Of a DNA stretch of 64,000 nt, positions 55,730 to 64,000 are shown one piece after another. The stretch is from Tubiluchus corallicola. Taxonomy: Eukaryota > Priapulida > Priapulimorpha > Priapulimorphida > Tubiluchidae. A program made the translations under genes and the position numbers. The notes beneath the pieces were generated by a model, which had not been told where the DNA came from, searched no databases, and saw only the letters and a program-made list of their open reading frames with translations. Numbering within the stretch: position 1 is the stretch's first letter; every line of letters begins with the position of its first letter. The stretch spans positions 1 to 64,000 of the forward strand of contig JAQGDQ010000750.1 of NCBI GenBank assembly GCA_030141605.1. Direction: 5' to 3'.

Positions 55730-56115
55730 CGATTACTCAAGAAAAGCTGACTGACATTTTTCTTTAGAAGTCTTCCTAGGAATGTTTTAAAGATAAAATG
55801 GCCGTACATAATCAAAAATGAAGATGTATACACCAGAACAGAAGAATTTTCATGAAGTTCAAAAGTCAAGATCTGAAGATTAAGATGGCTAGGACATCTT
55901 CTAAGATTACCAAATGAAGAACCAGTAAGAATCACCTTAAAGGAAGCCTTAAAATCTTGCAAAACACCACCTGACAAACCAAGAACAAGTCGGATAACTA
56001 AGATAAATAAAGACGTTCAACAACTTCAACCAATTCCATCTTTAGGAGTAGAAGAGCTTACGATGTTAGATGCAGATAGAAGAGGGTGGAATGTGCTAAC
56101 AAATGTTGATGCATC
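55730..56115 (+). pseudogene. LINE ORF2 C-terminal remnant
   Basis: The + strand reads KWPYIIKNEDVYTRTEEF, then RLRWLGHLLRLPNEEPVRIT, then KPRTSRITKI and LDADRRGWNVLTNVDAS. RW.GH..R.P....R is the hallmark of LINE proteins downstream of the reverse transcriptase. Stop codons interrupt it (after EEF and after KVKI). A (GATGAC)n tract follows directly, as a LINE 3' tail would. Confidence 0.82.
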
Positions 56116-56142
56116 AATGACTACAGCAGACAGAATGAGACT

Positions 56143-56300
56143 TATGATGATGATGATGATGACGATGACGATGACGACGACGATGATGATGACGACGATG
56201 ACAATGATGATGATGACGACTACGATGATGACGATGATGATGGTGACGATGACGACGATGATGATGACGATGACGACGACGATGATGATGATGATATTCA
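56143..56300. repeat. (GATGAC)n-type microsatellite
   Basis: About 155 bp of GAT/GAC triplets, probably expanded from the 3' tail of the adjacent LINE. It produces false Met/Thr and His/Arg frames. Confidence 0.95.
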
Positions 56301-56670
56301 GCTTTAGCTCTTTTCTTCTTTGAAATCTTACAGCAAAGCAGCATGCGTACCTCTCACAATGCATAAAAGACTAACACAACTCACATTTCTTTGCTCCTGC
56401 TGCATTGAATGTTACTATTCTGTTTGGAGAAATCTTCGAATGAAATTTACTCTTGTATATAACAATTGTCAAGTCGTTTCAGTGTGACAGCAGCAGATCT
56501 TTTAGTAGTGCGGGTTTGAGTCATAACTTGTAATATTCTTCAAGTTATGATGGCATTTTGAAAATTTGCATTTTGTCTTTGCGATTTATTTGGTTGCAAC
56601 CCCTGAACCGCACAAGTTATTGCAAAAACGATATCCGTGCGTACATAATATGAATATAAATTGCTGCTTC

Positions 56671-57269
56671 TTAAAGGAAGGCAGGATGATTTTTCATACA
56701 CTAACCCATTTTCAAGTCCGATAAAAAGTATACATTTTAACACAATTAATACTGCAAAAGTGTTTCTGATAATTAAATAATAGATTAAAAACTTAATTAA
56801 TTGAGGGCGAGTCCAACATCACAAACTAACATAATTTTCAAAAGCAAAAATATTCCACGAGCATGTTGCGCGTGTTTGCAAAGCGAAAATTGAAGTACAG
56901 TGCTACTGTAAGATATTCAGTGTGTTGCATTAAAACTAGGCAAGTTTTAAGATAAAAATTTCAAATTTACCGCTATGCTCACGCATGAACTGTGAAATGT
57001 GTGTAGTGCATCACAAACTAACACATCTGTACTGAGATGTACAGCAGCTATTTTTGTGCAATGCATTTTCAAAATGCAGGCGATAGTGCCCGTCTAACTA
57101 GAGGGCAGTGAAATGCATGTAACAGCGAAGAATTAGTGTAAATTGTGTTTGTGTTGTAATAATTCTTTCACGTAAGTCATTCTTTAAAAAATAGTATATT
57201 TCCTTTCAATATTTTAAAGAGTAGATTGTTTTGACGCACAGTTGAAGATTGGATCCGGTTTTGCTTTAA
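56671..57269. mobile_element. piggyBac-like MITE, copy without internal array
   Basis: TTAAAGGAAGGCAGGATGAT at the left, ATCCGGTTTTGCTTTAA at the right. Collinear with 5013-6212 but lacking its minisatellite. Confidence 0.78.
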
Positions 57270-58115
57270 ATGCTTATGGACTGCAAATTTTACTTGAATT
57301 GTATTGATACAGCTTTACATTTACAAACATTTTGCTGTCAAAACAAGCTATGCTTAACTTTTGTTGGCTGGTGAAATAGGCACAAACAGGTTTTGATTCG
57401 ATTAACCGTGAAAAAATACAACTTAAAATCAAATAAAAACCGTCAAATGATCAAAAATTGCCACAGACAACCTTAAAGGATTGTGTCACGGAACACTTTT
57501 GAAAGTGTGAGCCAGGGATTCCGGCATTTTCTCTTAATTTTGCTCGAGAAGATTTCTGGTATTGGATTAAACCACTTGGAAAAGATCTGCACGAGTCAAG
57601 TTGTGAATGAATATGAATGACCTGTGGCCAGTGTTGCTGAACTAAAACTGAATGAGTTAATCCAGTACTGTAGCAAGTATCCTACAGTACTTGAGCAGTC
57701 TAAAGGCAGAGTAGTGGGGGGGGGGGCAGTTAAGGTCATATACTGAAAGAATTGCGCATCTAATGACTAAAGTCTGAAATTTTCTCCACGGTTTTCATAG
57801 ATCTTAAAGTTCTTTTTCAGATGTGTTGGCATTTCAGATTCGACCTCTAGGACTAGGTAAAGGGCAGAGACTTTCAGGCTGACAAATTGTTATTTTTTCT
57901 TACTTTTTCACAAACATAATGGAAATTCTCACTTCCTTAATGAAAGTTCATTAATGTTCTATTTGTACAGTCTTACTGTACATATAACTGCTGTACATAA
58001 TGTTTCAAAACATGAAAACATGAAAAATTTGCAAAAAAAAATAATTTTAGGCAACCTGTGAGTTATAGCAGTAGTTAAGCATCTTTAATAAAAACAAACG
58101 TGCACTTCTATCAAA
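57270..58115. other. intron sequence, nothing recognised
   Basis: A short poly(G) run lies near 57716-57726. No gene found. Confidence 0.45.
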
Positions 58116-58172
58116 GATATACATGATTACAATGAAGAATGATGATGAAAATACTGAAATAATGCCATCTTG

Positions 58173-58205
58173 AGGTCATTGACCTCTCAAGGTCACCACA
58201 GGTCA
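58173..58205. promoter_or_regulatory. candidate nuclear-receptor sites (IR1 and DR4), first copy
   Basis: AGGTCA-T-TGACCT (58173-58185) is a perfect inverted repeat with one spacer base. AGGTCA-CCAC-AGGTCA (58190-58205) is a perfect direct repeat with four. IR1 is the consensus of ecdysone receptor/USP and some RXR dimers; DR4 is used by RXR heterodimers. Function is inferred. Confidence 0.4.
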
Positions 58206-58321
58206 GATACAAAATACCTCCACGTCTGAAATAAAACCTGGGGGTATGAAGATCATATGCTGAAGATATACGTGATTACAATGAAGAATGATGGTGAAAA
58301 TACTGAAATAATGCGACCCTG

Positions 58322-58354
58322 AGGTCAATGACCTCTCAAGGTCACCACAGGTCA
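58322..58354. promoter_or_regulatory. candidate nuclear-receptor sites (IR1 and DR4), second copy
   Basis: AGGTCA-A-TGACCT (58322-58334) and AGGTCA-CCAC-AGGTCA (58339-58354). The only difference from the first copy within the sites is the IR1 spacer base (A for T). Confidence 0.4.
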
Positions 58355-58413
58355 GATACAAAATACCTCCACGTCTGAAATAAAACCTGGGGGTATGAAG
58401 ATCATATGGTGAA

Positions 58414-59076
58414 ACTTTCATGCTTTAGTAATTAAACTCACAGTTGTTTTAGCTTACTAGCCCCCTGGGGTGTTTTTCATAGATATTGCTGATATACAAT
58501 TTACCTGAGTAAGATATGCGTTTAACTGACTTATAAGCTCTACTTTGTAGGGTACGTTGTGTTTAATACATCTTTTGTCAAACTGTTCTAGACTGTTTGA
58601 GTTACACCGAATTTAATTTAACCAATGTACATTCAGTGATACATAACACTAATAACAAAATGGCATACCAAAATGTTTAATGATGCATACAGGAATTATT
58701 GTGCTTAATAAAGAGCTCATTGTAAGTAGTGGTAATAACACTCGTTAGTAGTCACAATTCTTCGAGTGAGTGCCGTGTGCAGCGATATTGTTATTAAAAT
58801 TGACAAACAAACGTCCTGCAAAAGCGTTTTACACATAATCAGGGAATTGTTATTGTAATTTAACCAAAGTGTGTGCCAACAAGTATTGTACTCATTAACA
58901 AAGACATGAACAAGTACATGATTAAAGTATGTAAGTATCTAATAAGCGTACACGCAGTACTGAACAATCAATGACCGCTCTCCACTGTCTCTTGCTACCC
59001 CGTCTCAAATACTTCACTAAGTCTGCTATAGAAATAATAAGTTTGCTTTAAATAATTATTTTATTGGACTTTGTAG
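58414..59076. other. intron sequence, nothing recognised
   Basis: AT-rich. Ends in the exon V acceptor. Confidence 0.45.
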
Positions 59077-59189
59077 GGTACGTTGATGAGAAGACGTTAA
59101 GCTCCGAGGAGCGCCGACGTCAGGGAGCCATCCAGGAATTGGTGGCCACTGAAGAGTCGTACATGGCGGACATGTCCATTGTTATTGAT
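59077..59189 (+). CDS. ITSN1: intersectin exon V, start of DH domain
   Basis: Two bases plus 37 codons, phase 1 in, phase 0 out; acceptor ATTGGACTTTGTAG, donor ATTGAT|GTGAGT. The junction codon with exon U is TGG (Trp), matching the Trp before the vertebrate DH domain. It encodes YVDEKTLSSEERRRQGAIQE, then LVATEESYMADMSIVID: helix 1 with the conserved E-L-x-x-T-E-x-x-Y. The DH domain exchanges GDP for GTP on Cdc42. Confidence 0.96.
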
Positions 59190-59230
59190 GTGAGTGCAGC
59201 TGAGAGTTTAGAATCATCTGTGTGCTTATA

Positions 59231-59655
59231 GAGCAAAATTCGTCCATAAGTCGGCCTTAAGTCGGCCTTAAGTCGGCCATTAAGCTTTCCTAGTTATTCA
59301 CATATCCTAAATCTCCATTTCATGAGGATCATTTTGATACCAAGTTCATCACTCTGTGTTATTTCTAAGCTGAGATAATCCACATTGAAGTTGAGGTGCA
59401 GGCTGCACACTGGAAAACATAATCTTGAGAAAATCACTGTTAAAGTCAGCCATTGTTTTTTGTTGCGCTTCTAGAAAACACTTAGTAACCGTACTTCACA
59501 ATTGCAGTACTAGTTTCAAGCCAGAAAAGTGTACACGGGTTTATAAAATTAGATTTTTAGTATTTTCTTAACATTTTCTTGATAATTTACTGCTAGAATA
59601 TAAAAGTCCGATATATTTAGCGCCTGATAAATCCTAAATCTCCATTTCACGAGGA
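59231..59655. mobile_element. dispersed repeat (CCGTCCACAAGTCGGC family), copy 3, inverted
   Basis: TCGTCCATAAGTCGGC at the left, then words complementary to copies 1 and 2 (TGAGGATCATTTTGATACCA, AAAACATAATCTTGAGAAAA). The right part repeats TAAATCTCCATTTCACGAGG. Confidence 0.65.
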
Positions 59656-59928
59656 TCATTTATTATTATATTATTATTAATAAAGTATTAAAAAACGTCT
59701 TTGTTTACATTCGTGTTAACTTTTAAATGTTGCAAGTCTATCATTTCTTGATAAGTTTTATTTCAAACGATTGCGATTGCGTATCACTGAAACTTTCGAG
59801 TTTAACTTAATATAGTTAAGGAATTATAATCAAACATGTTTTTTTACTTTTTGAAATAAATACAACTTGTTTGATGGTAAAAAAACTTTAAAAACATTAA
59901 ATTTTTATAATTTTTGCTTCTTTTCCAG

Positions 59929-60035
59929 GCATTTCAAACTCCTATGTTGGCTGGCAAGGCTTTGAACAAAGTTGAAGTGTCGCTCATATTTGTCAATTGG
60001 AAGGAACTGATTCATTGCAATAAGTTACTATTAAA
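59929..60035 (+). CDS. ITSN1: intersectin exon W, DH domain
   Basis: 35 codons plus two bases, phase 0 in, phase 2 out; acceptor TTGCTTCTTTTCCAG. It encodes AFQTPMLAGKALNKVEVSLI, then FVNWKELIHCNKLLLK. IFVNWKEL is nearly identical to vertebrate intersectins. The donor must be TTAAA|GTTACG to keep frame with exon X; it is weak, and the stronger-looking GTAAAC five bases downstream would put a stop in exon X. Confidence 0.9.
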
Positions 60036-60125
60036 GTTACGTAAACATTTGTAATGTATTTGCAAGTTAGTTAAGAATTTAATTAAGTTATGAACTTATG
60101 CAGCTGATATACTTACCTGATATCG

Positions 60126-60200
60126 TCTGCGGCCATATCACGTTCAAAACACCGGTTCTCGTCTGATCACCAAAGTTAAGCAACGTAGAGCCTGGTTAGT
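60126..60200 (+). other. truncated 5S rRNA-like fragment
   Basis: GTCTGCGGCCATATCACGTT, then CTCGTCTGATCACCAAAGTT, then GCCTGGTTAGTAC: the first about 75 bases of a 5S sequence like that in the SINE at 25152-25268. It is fused at 60200 to the MITE fragment. Confidence 0.85.
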
Positions 60201-60427
60201 ACAGTTTTTATATACTTTTGCATAGGAGTGGCCAGTACTTGGGCGTTTTTGAGACAATTAGGCATCATGTATCCTTGATAGTTGGGTATTTTAAATTATG
60301 CATGAAACAAAGTAACTGATATTTTAAGTCCAGTTAGAGGCTCTCTATAATTGCAATTTCGGCCTAGGTGGCCCCAAAACCCCCGGCCTGTTTCAGAGTT
60401 TTTTGCAATTTCTCATTCTCATCCCTG
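60201..60427. mobile_element. CAGGGATGAGAA MITE, right-end fragment fused to 5S
   Basis: It starts ACAGTTTTTATATACTTTTG, matching 30615 onward, and ends TTCTCATCCCTG. The left half is replaced by 5S-like sequence. Confidence 0.8.
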
Positions 60428-60501
60428 TAAGTGGAGGGTTTTCTTGTGCCTTAAATTTTGCTTCATTAATCAGAATTTCCATTAATTATTGGTTTTTGTA
60501 G

Positions 60502-60574
60502 GTCGTTGAGAGTCAGAAGAAAAATGAGTTCCGGGGAGGTGATTACCATGATTGGCGACGTACTGTGTGAAAAT
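60502..60574 (+). CDS. ITSN1: intersectin exon X, DH domain
   Basis: One base plus 24 codons, phase 2 in, phase 0 out; acceptor TTGGTTTTTGTAG, donor GAAAAT|GTAAGT. It encodes SLRVRRKMSSGEVITMIGDV then LCEN, aligning with the RVRKKMSGE...MIGDIL segment of vertebrate DH. Confidence 0.95.
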
Positions 60575-62346
60575 GTAAGTCAATTCAATTCATTTATTAA
60601 CTCCGCAAGAATTATCAATATACAGTATTAAGAATACATGCAATATTATGTAACAAAGGAGAAGGGCAGAGAAGAACCCGTAGGTTATCTAGTCAGCCAC
60701 CCTTAAATAGCTAGGATTAAGTAAAATTAATTTTGGCACCGTTCTCAATTTAAATTTGAATTGTGTTGACGTAATTAAACCTTCTGCTTTCATAATGTAC
60801 ATAATTGTAGATCTAGTAAATCTCACTTTCATGCTGTCTCACTTTCTTGAAAATACATGTCCGATTAGCAAATTAAGTATTTGCCTCATCTAAATAACTG
60901 TATGAAGTACCCACGAAATTATGTATAAATTACTTCTGTAGTTCCGTTGTGTACGTATGTAAATAAAAAACTTGACTTGACTTGGCAAAGCTAGTAAATG
61001 CATTGAGCGAATTGTTCTGTTGACTGTTTTGTTTCTCTCGGAAGGCTCGTAGAGAAAACCAGAAAACACGTCATCAAATTAAACTAGTTTATTATGCGAG
61101 AATTCTACAACACAAAAGTATGAAAGAACGCGAAATGTTTACAGTAAATGTGATAATCTGGAAACTTGAAAGCGAGAAAGCGTATCTGAGAATCTGAGAA
61201 TACGAGAGAATGTGAGAGAATGAACTTGAGTGGGCAGCTCCGCCTTGTATATCAGTGCAAGGGAACAATCTAGAAATAGAAAGTTCTAGAAACTTCTACA
61301 AGGTAAGAAGGTTGTTCTACTGTACTATAGAACATTCCAGATATCCACAACATGAATAAAACCTGGTATGAAGTCCGAGGTAGAAATTAAGAGTTGAGAA
61401 AAGACGGGTCTTACGTAAAGTAGATGGCACAGGTTTCTCCCCAAAAAATGCTATAGGGAATATAGTTCTTCCCCACAAATAAGTGCACTGTAGGAAAGAG
61501 GTATAGTTTATCCCTGTTATGCGTGAAATGGATACAAAATGCCAGTTTAACGTTTTGACCAAAAGTTTCTTTATTCTGAAAGACAATTATTAACATTTAG
61601 TTTAACTTGCATTGAATAGAAGAAAATTAGTTTCATGATTAAATGTATTGCTATAACTAAGAACTGATGTAAAAATTATGTAGACTATATTGAAATACAT
61701 TAATAATAACTTACGTTGTTAGAGCCTTTAACAGTTACAAAGACAGGAATGAGAACTCCAAGTTGCCTTAAGAACAACGACGTCACAACAATAAATTCGT
61801 AAGAAATTCACAGTCATAATGCTCATCACAGTCAGAAAAATAGAGCAATGGCAGAGAGAACCAAAAGACGGGTAAAATGTCATACAACTACTACACCTGT
61901 AGCTCACGAAAGGCCAAAATGCTAATCTATTGAAGGATATTTAGGTGCTTCAATTTTAAAATAGTGACTACTGTAAAAAGCTGAATGCCTACTAAATAAA
62001 CAAACAGGTGGCAGCACCGTGGCACTAATTGAAAACTCAATTAAAACCAAAACAGGACCTATGCACCCACTACATTGCGGAATATAAGCTTTCCCAAAAT
62101 GTTACATTCAAATTGTAAACTGTTATTGTCGTGTCTTTACTTTCCTTTTCTTTGTTTTCTTTCACAGGAATGTTGTCATGAATTGTGTGTTTAGTTGAAT
62201 TGTAAATAAGTACATTGTGATGTTTTAATTCATCGTCTATTCATTTCATTCACTTACATACAGGAATCACCAAATTGGACAACAGATATTATAAGTAAAC
62301 CTTTTCGATTACAACCTTTCAGATACATTTAGTTGTGCCCAAAATA
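60575..62346. other. intron sequence, nothing recognised
   Basis: AT-rich. GAGAATCTGAGAAT-type short repeats lie near 61180-61230. No gene found on either strand. Confidence 0.45.
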
Positions 62347-62760
62347 TTGTGCAAGAATTTTGTCTTGTTCTCGACATTGTGCTAAAAACATTGTGCAGAA
62401 TTTAGCCTTGTTTTCGACATTGAACCAAAAACACTGTGCAGAATTTGGTCTTGTTCTTAACAATCTGCCGAAAACATTGTGCAGAATTTAGTCTTGTTCT
62501 TAACATTGTGCCGAAAACATTGCAGAATTTAGTCTTGTTCTCGATATTGTGCCGAAAACGTTGTGCAGAATTTAGTCTTGTTCTTAACATTGTGCCGAAA
62601 ACGTTGTGCAGAATTTAGTCTTGTTCTTAACATTGTGCCGAAAACATTGTGCAGAATTTAGTCTTGTTCTCAGGGTTGTGCTGAAAACATTGTGCAGAAT
62701 TTAGTCTTGTTCTCGACATTGTGCCACAAACATTGTGCAGAATTTAGTCTTGTTCTCCAC
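62347..62760. repeat. 43-44 bp minisatellite, about 9 copies
   Basis: The unit contains TTGTGCAGAATTTAGTCTTG and TTCTCGACATTGTGCCGAAA. It ends about 115 bp before the exon Y acceptor. Confidence 0.95.
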
Positions 62761-62875
62761 AATGGTATTATTTTCATTTATGCTACGTGCAAGACGGTAT
62801 GTGTTGCTAACTTCCTCCTTACATCGGGCAATTCAAGCTCTGGATTTGAACCAGGTCGTTTTTCTTCTTTTTCAG

Positions 62876-62983
62876 CTGCCGCACATGTCACCGTACATTC
62901 GCTACTGCAGCAGGCAGTTGAGCGCAGCCAAACTGATTCAGAAAAAGTCAGAAGGAGATGACAACTTCAACATAATACACGGC
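62876..62983 (+). CDS. ITSN1: intersectin exon Y, DH domain
   Basis: 36 codons, phase 0 in and out, acceptor TCTTCTTTTTCAG, donor CACGGC|GTAAGA. It encodes LPHMSPYIRYCSRQLSAAKL, then IQKKSEGDDNFNIIHG. LPHM-PYIR-CSRQL is highly diagnostic of intersectin DH. Confidence 0.97.
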
Positions 62984-63154
62984 GTAAGAGAATTATTTTG
63001 AAGTTTGGTTACTGTACTAAGTTGAAACGCAAATACTGCTGCGATCACTTTTTTCAATAGAAGAAAAACTTGTGCTCTATTTTCAACCCGCTTGCACTCG
63101 TGACAATCAAATGCAAGTTTCTTCTTCGACTGGCAAATTTGTTTCTCTTTTCAG

Positions 63155-63253
63155 CAATGTTTGAAAGATCCTCGGACAAAAGGGATGCCGCTGAGTAGCT
63201 TTTTGCTGAAACCCATGCAACGAATTACCAAGTATCCACTGCTTGTAAAACGG
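63155..63253 (+). CDS. ITSN1: intersectin exon Z, DH conserved core (CR3)
   Basis: 33 codons, phase 0 in and out, acceptor TTTCTCTTTTCAG, donor AAACGG|GTGAGT. It encodes [20 protein letters not shown], then [13 protein letters not shown]: the L-x-x-F-L-x-K-P-x-Q-R-x-x-x-Y-P-L helix that contacts the GTPase. Confidence 0.98.
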
Positions 63254-63882
63254 GTGAGTTCATTTTGCCACTCATTTGTGATTCGGATCCCTTTTACCAT
63301 GTTATTTCCTTCGCGAATTGATCTCAGCTTCCTCGCGAAGATTTGACGACGCAAAATGACAAGTTTGAGCAATACAACAAAGCTGAAATGTAATGAACTA
63401 ATAGTAATAGGCCTTTTCACAGTTTCGTTGTACGCACGCACATTTACTGCAGGTCGAAGCTTAAGTGTACCATAGCAACGCGTTTTGGCTACAACCGTCA
63501 TGTCACATGTGGGTAAAGCAAAGCCGTCTGTCGCATCAGTCCAATAACTTGATTATTTTACATGGATTTTACTTAACTATGCATTAGTCTGTAAGGTTTA
63601 GTGATTTAGTAGTAGAATCTTGCTTGGGAACAAGAAAAATAAATTAGGTAGGGTTTAGTTAGCTGTTAAAACTGTTACTATTACAATAGCATGGGCTGCG
63701 AAGCATTGTCAAGTGTACACAAATGCGTTGCCTGGTACATTTAACCCTTGACCTTTTCACGATCATCATCAATCGCCGGAACTATGAAAAGGTTTATTGG
63801 CTAGATAGATTTTTTTAATCTTTGTTAATTTAAGAATATTAATGTGTTGTTTGCACTTGTGTTAAGTCAATTTTTTTCCTAG
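63254..63882. other. intron sequence, nothing recognised
   Basis: No repeat or gene identified. Confidence 0.5.
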
Positions 63883-64000
63883 ATTTTGGATTATACTCCC
63901 GATCAGCATCCAGACTACGCCAACCTGCAAGACGCCCTCTGCCGAGCAGAGGAGCTCTGCGCCCAGGTGAACGATGGCGTTAGAGAGCAGGAGAATTCCG
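63883..64000 (+). CDS. ITSN1: intersectin exon AA, DH domain (cut by window end)
   Basis: Acceptor CAATTTTTTTCCTAG, phase 0 in; open to the last base of the window. It encodes [20 protein letters not shown], then [19 protein letters not shown]. The AEELC-QVN-GVRE-ENS series matches the end of the vertebrate DH domain. Confidence 0.97.
   Translation, partial: MLDYTPDQHPDYANLQDALCRAEELCAQVNDGVREQENS

Larger units (their letters stand above)
58116..58413. repeat. 149-bp tandem duplication
   Basis: Two copies (58116-58264 and 58265-58413) of a 149-bp unit with few differences. They share ACAAAATACCTCCACGTCTG and AAACCTGGGGGTATGAAGAT. Confidence 0.95.

Noticed and set aside
56026-56364. Met/Thr-rich, Ile/Val-rich and His/Arg-rich frames
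   Set aside because: These are translations of the GAT/GAC microsatellite that follows the LINE remnant.
62402-62618. Short frames over the 43-44 bp array
   Set aside because: They are repeat translations with no splice or domain support.

Overview
The window is one continuous piece of an intron-rich animal nuclear genome. All recognisable protein-coding exons on the + strand belong to a single gene, an intersectin orthologue (endocytic scaffold and Cdc42-type RhoGEF). I can place 27 consecutive exons. The reading phase is continuous across every junction, giving about 1250 codons: coiled coil (531-7520), a long acidic linker (9471-18727), SH3A (20575-31147), SH3B (33738-35912), SH3C (38197-39816), a basic/proline linker (40512-43434), SH3D (48116-50090), SH3E (52428-52637) and most of the DH domain (59077-64000). 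The N-terminal EH domains lie before the window; the end of DH and any PH/C2 domains lie after it. The species cannot be fixed from sequence alone. The short GT-AG exons in multi-kilobase introns, the roughly 36-40% GC (estimated by eye) and the mix of hAT, piggyBac-like, pogo-like, 5S-SINE, tRNA-SINE and degenerate LINE repeats fit an invertebrate metazoan.

The linker between coiled coil and SH3A is unusual. It is about 350 residues long and built from exons that begin and end in phase 1. It carries three DPW and two DPF motifs (AP2-appendage type) and five copies of YDEVP, one or two near the 3' end of each of four successive exons. This looks like duplication of a small module that could bring AP2 and SH2 proteins of the Nck type to the endocytic scaffold.

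A second gene lies on the - strand inside the intron that splits SH3A: a two-exon, 268-residue secreted cysteine/LRR protein (25806-27674) with its own poly(A) signal.

The introns are dominated by tandem arrays and MITE-like elements. Four introns begin with a minisatellite whose repeat unit contains the 5' splice site itself (after 671, 7520, 15754 and 38324), so each of these exons is followed by a series of near-identical donor sites. Other arrays lie just downstream of donors (6526, 39880) or just upstream of acceptors (48030, 52372, 62760). Three related hAT MITEs have perfect 8-bp target duplications, a fourth unrelated hAT MITE has another, and several families sit in TTAA sites. There is also a perfect 125-bp hairpin (16252-16524), a 5S-rRNA-derived SINE and a tRNA-derived SINE. 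A duplicated 149-bp unit carries ideal nuclear-receptor sites (58116-58413). A likely alternative 3' end for a short intersectin isoform carries three tandem poly(A) signals (about 53074-53400).
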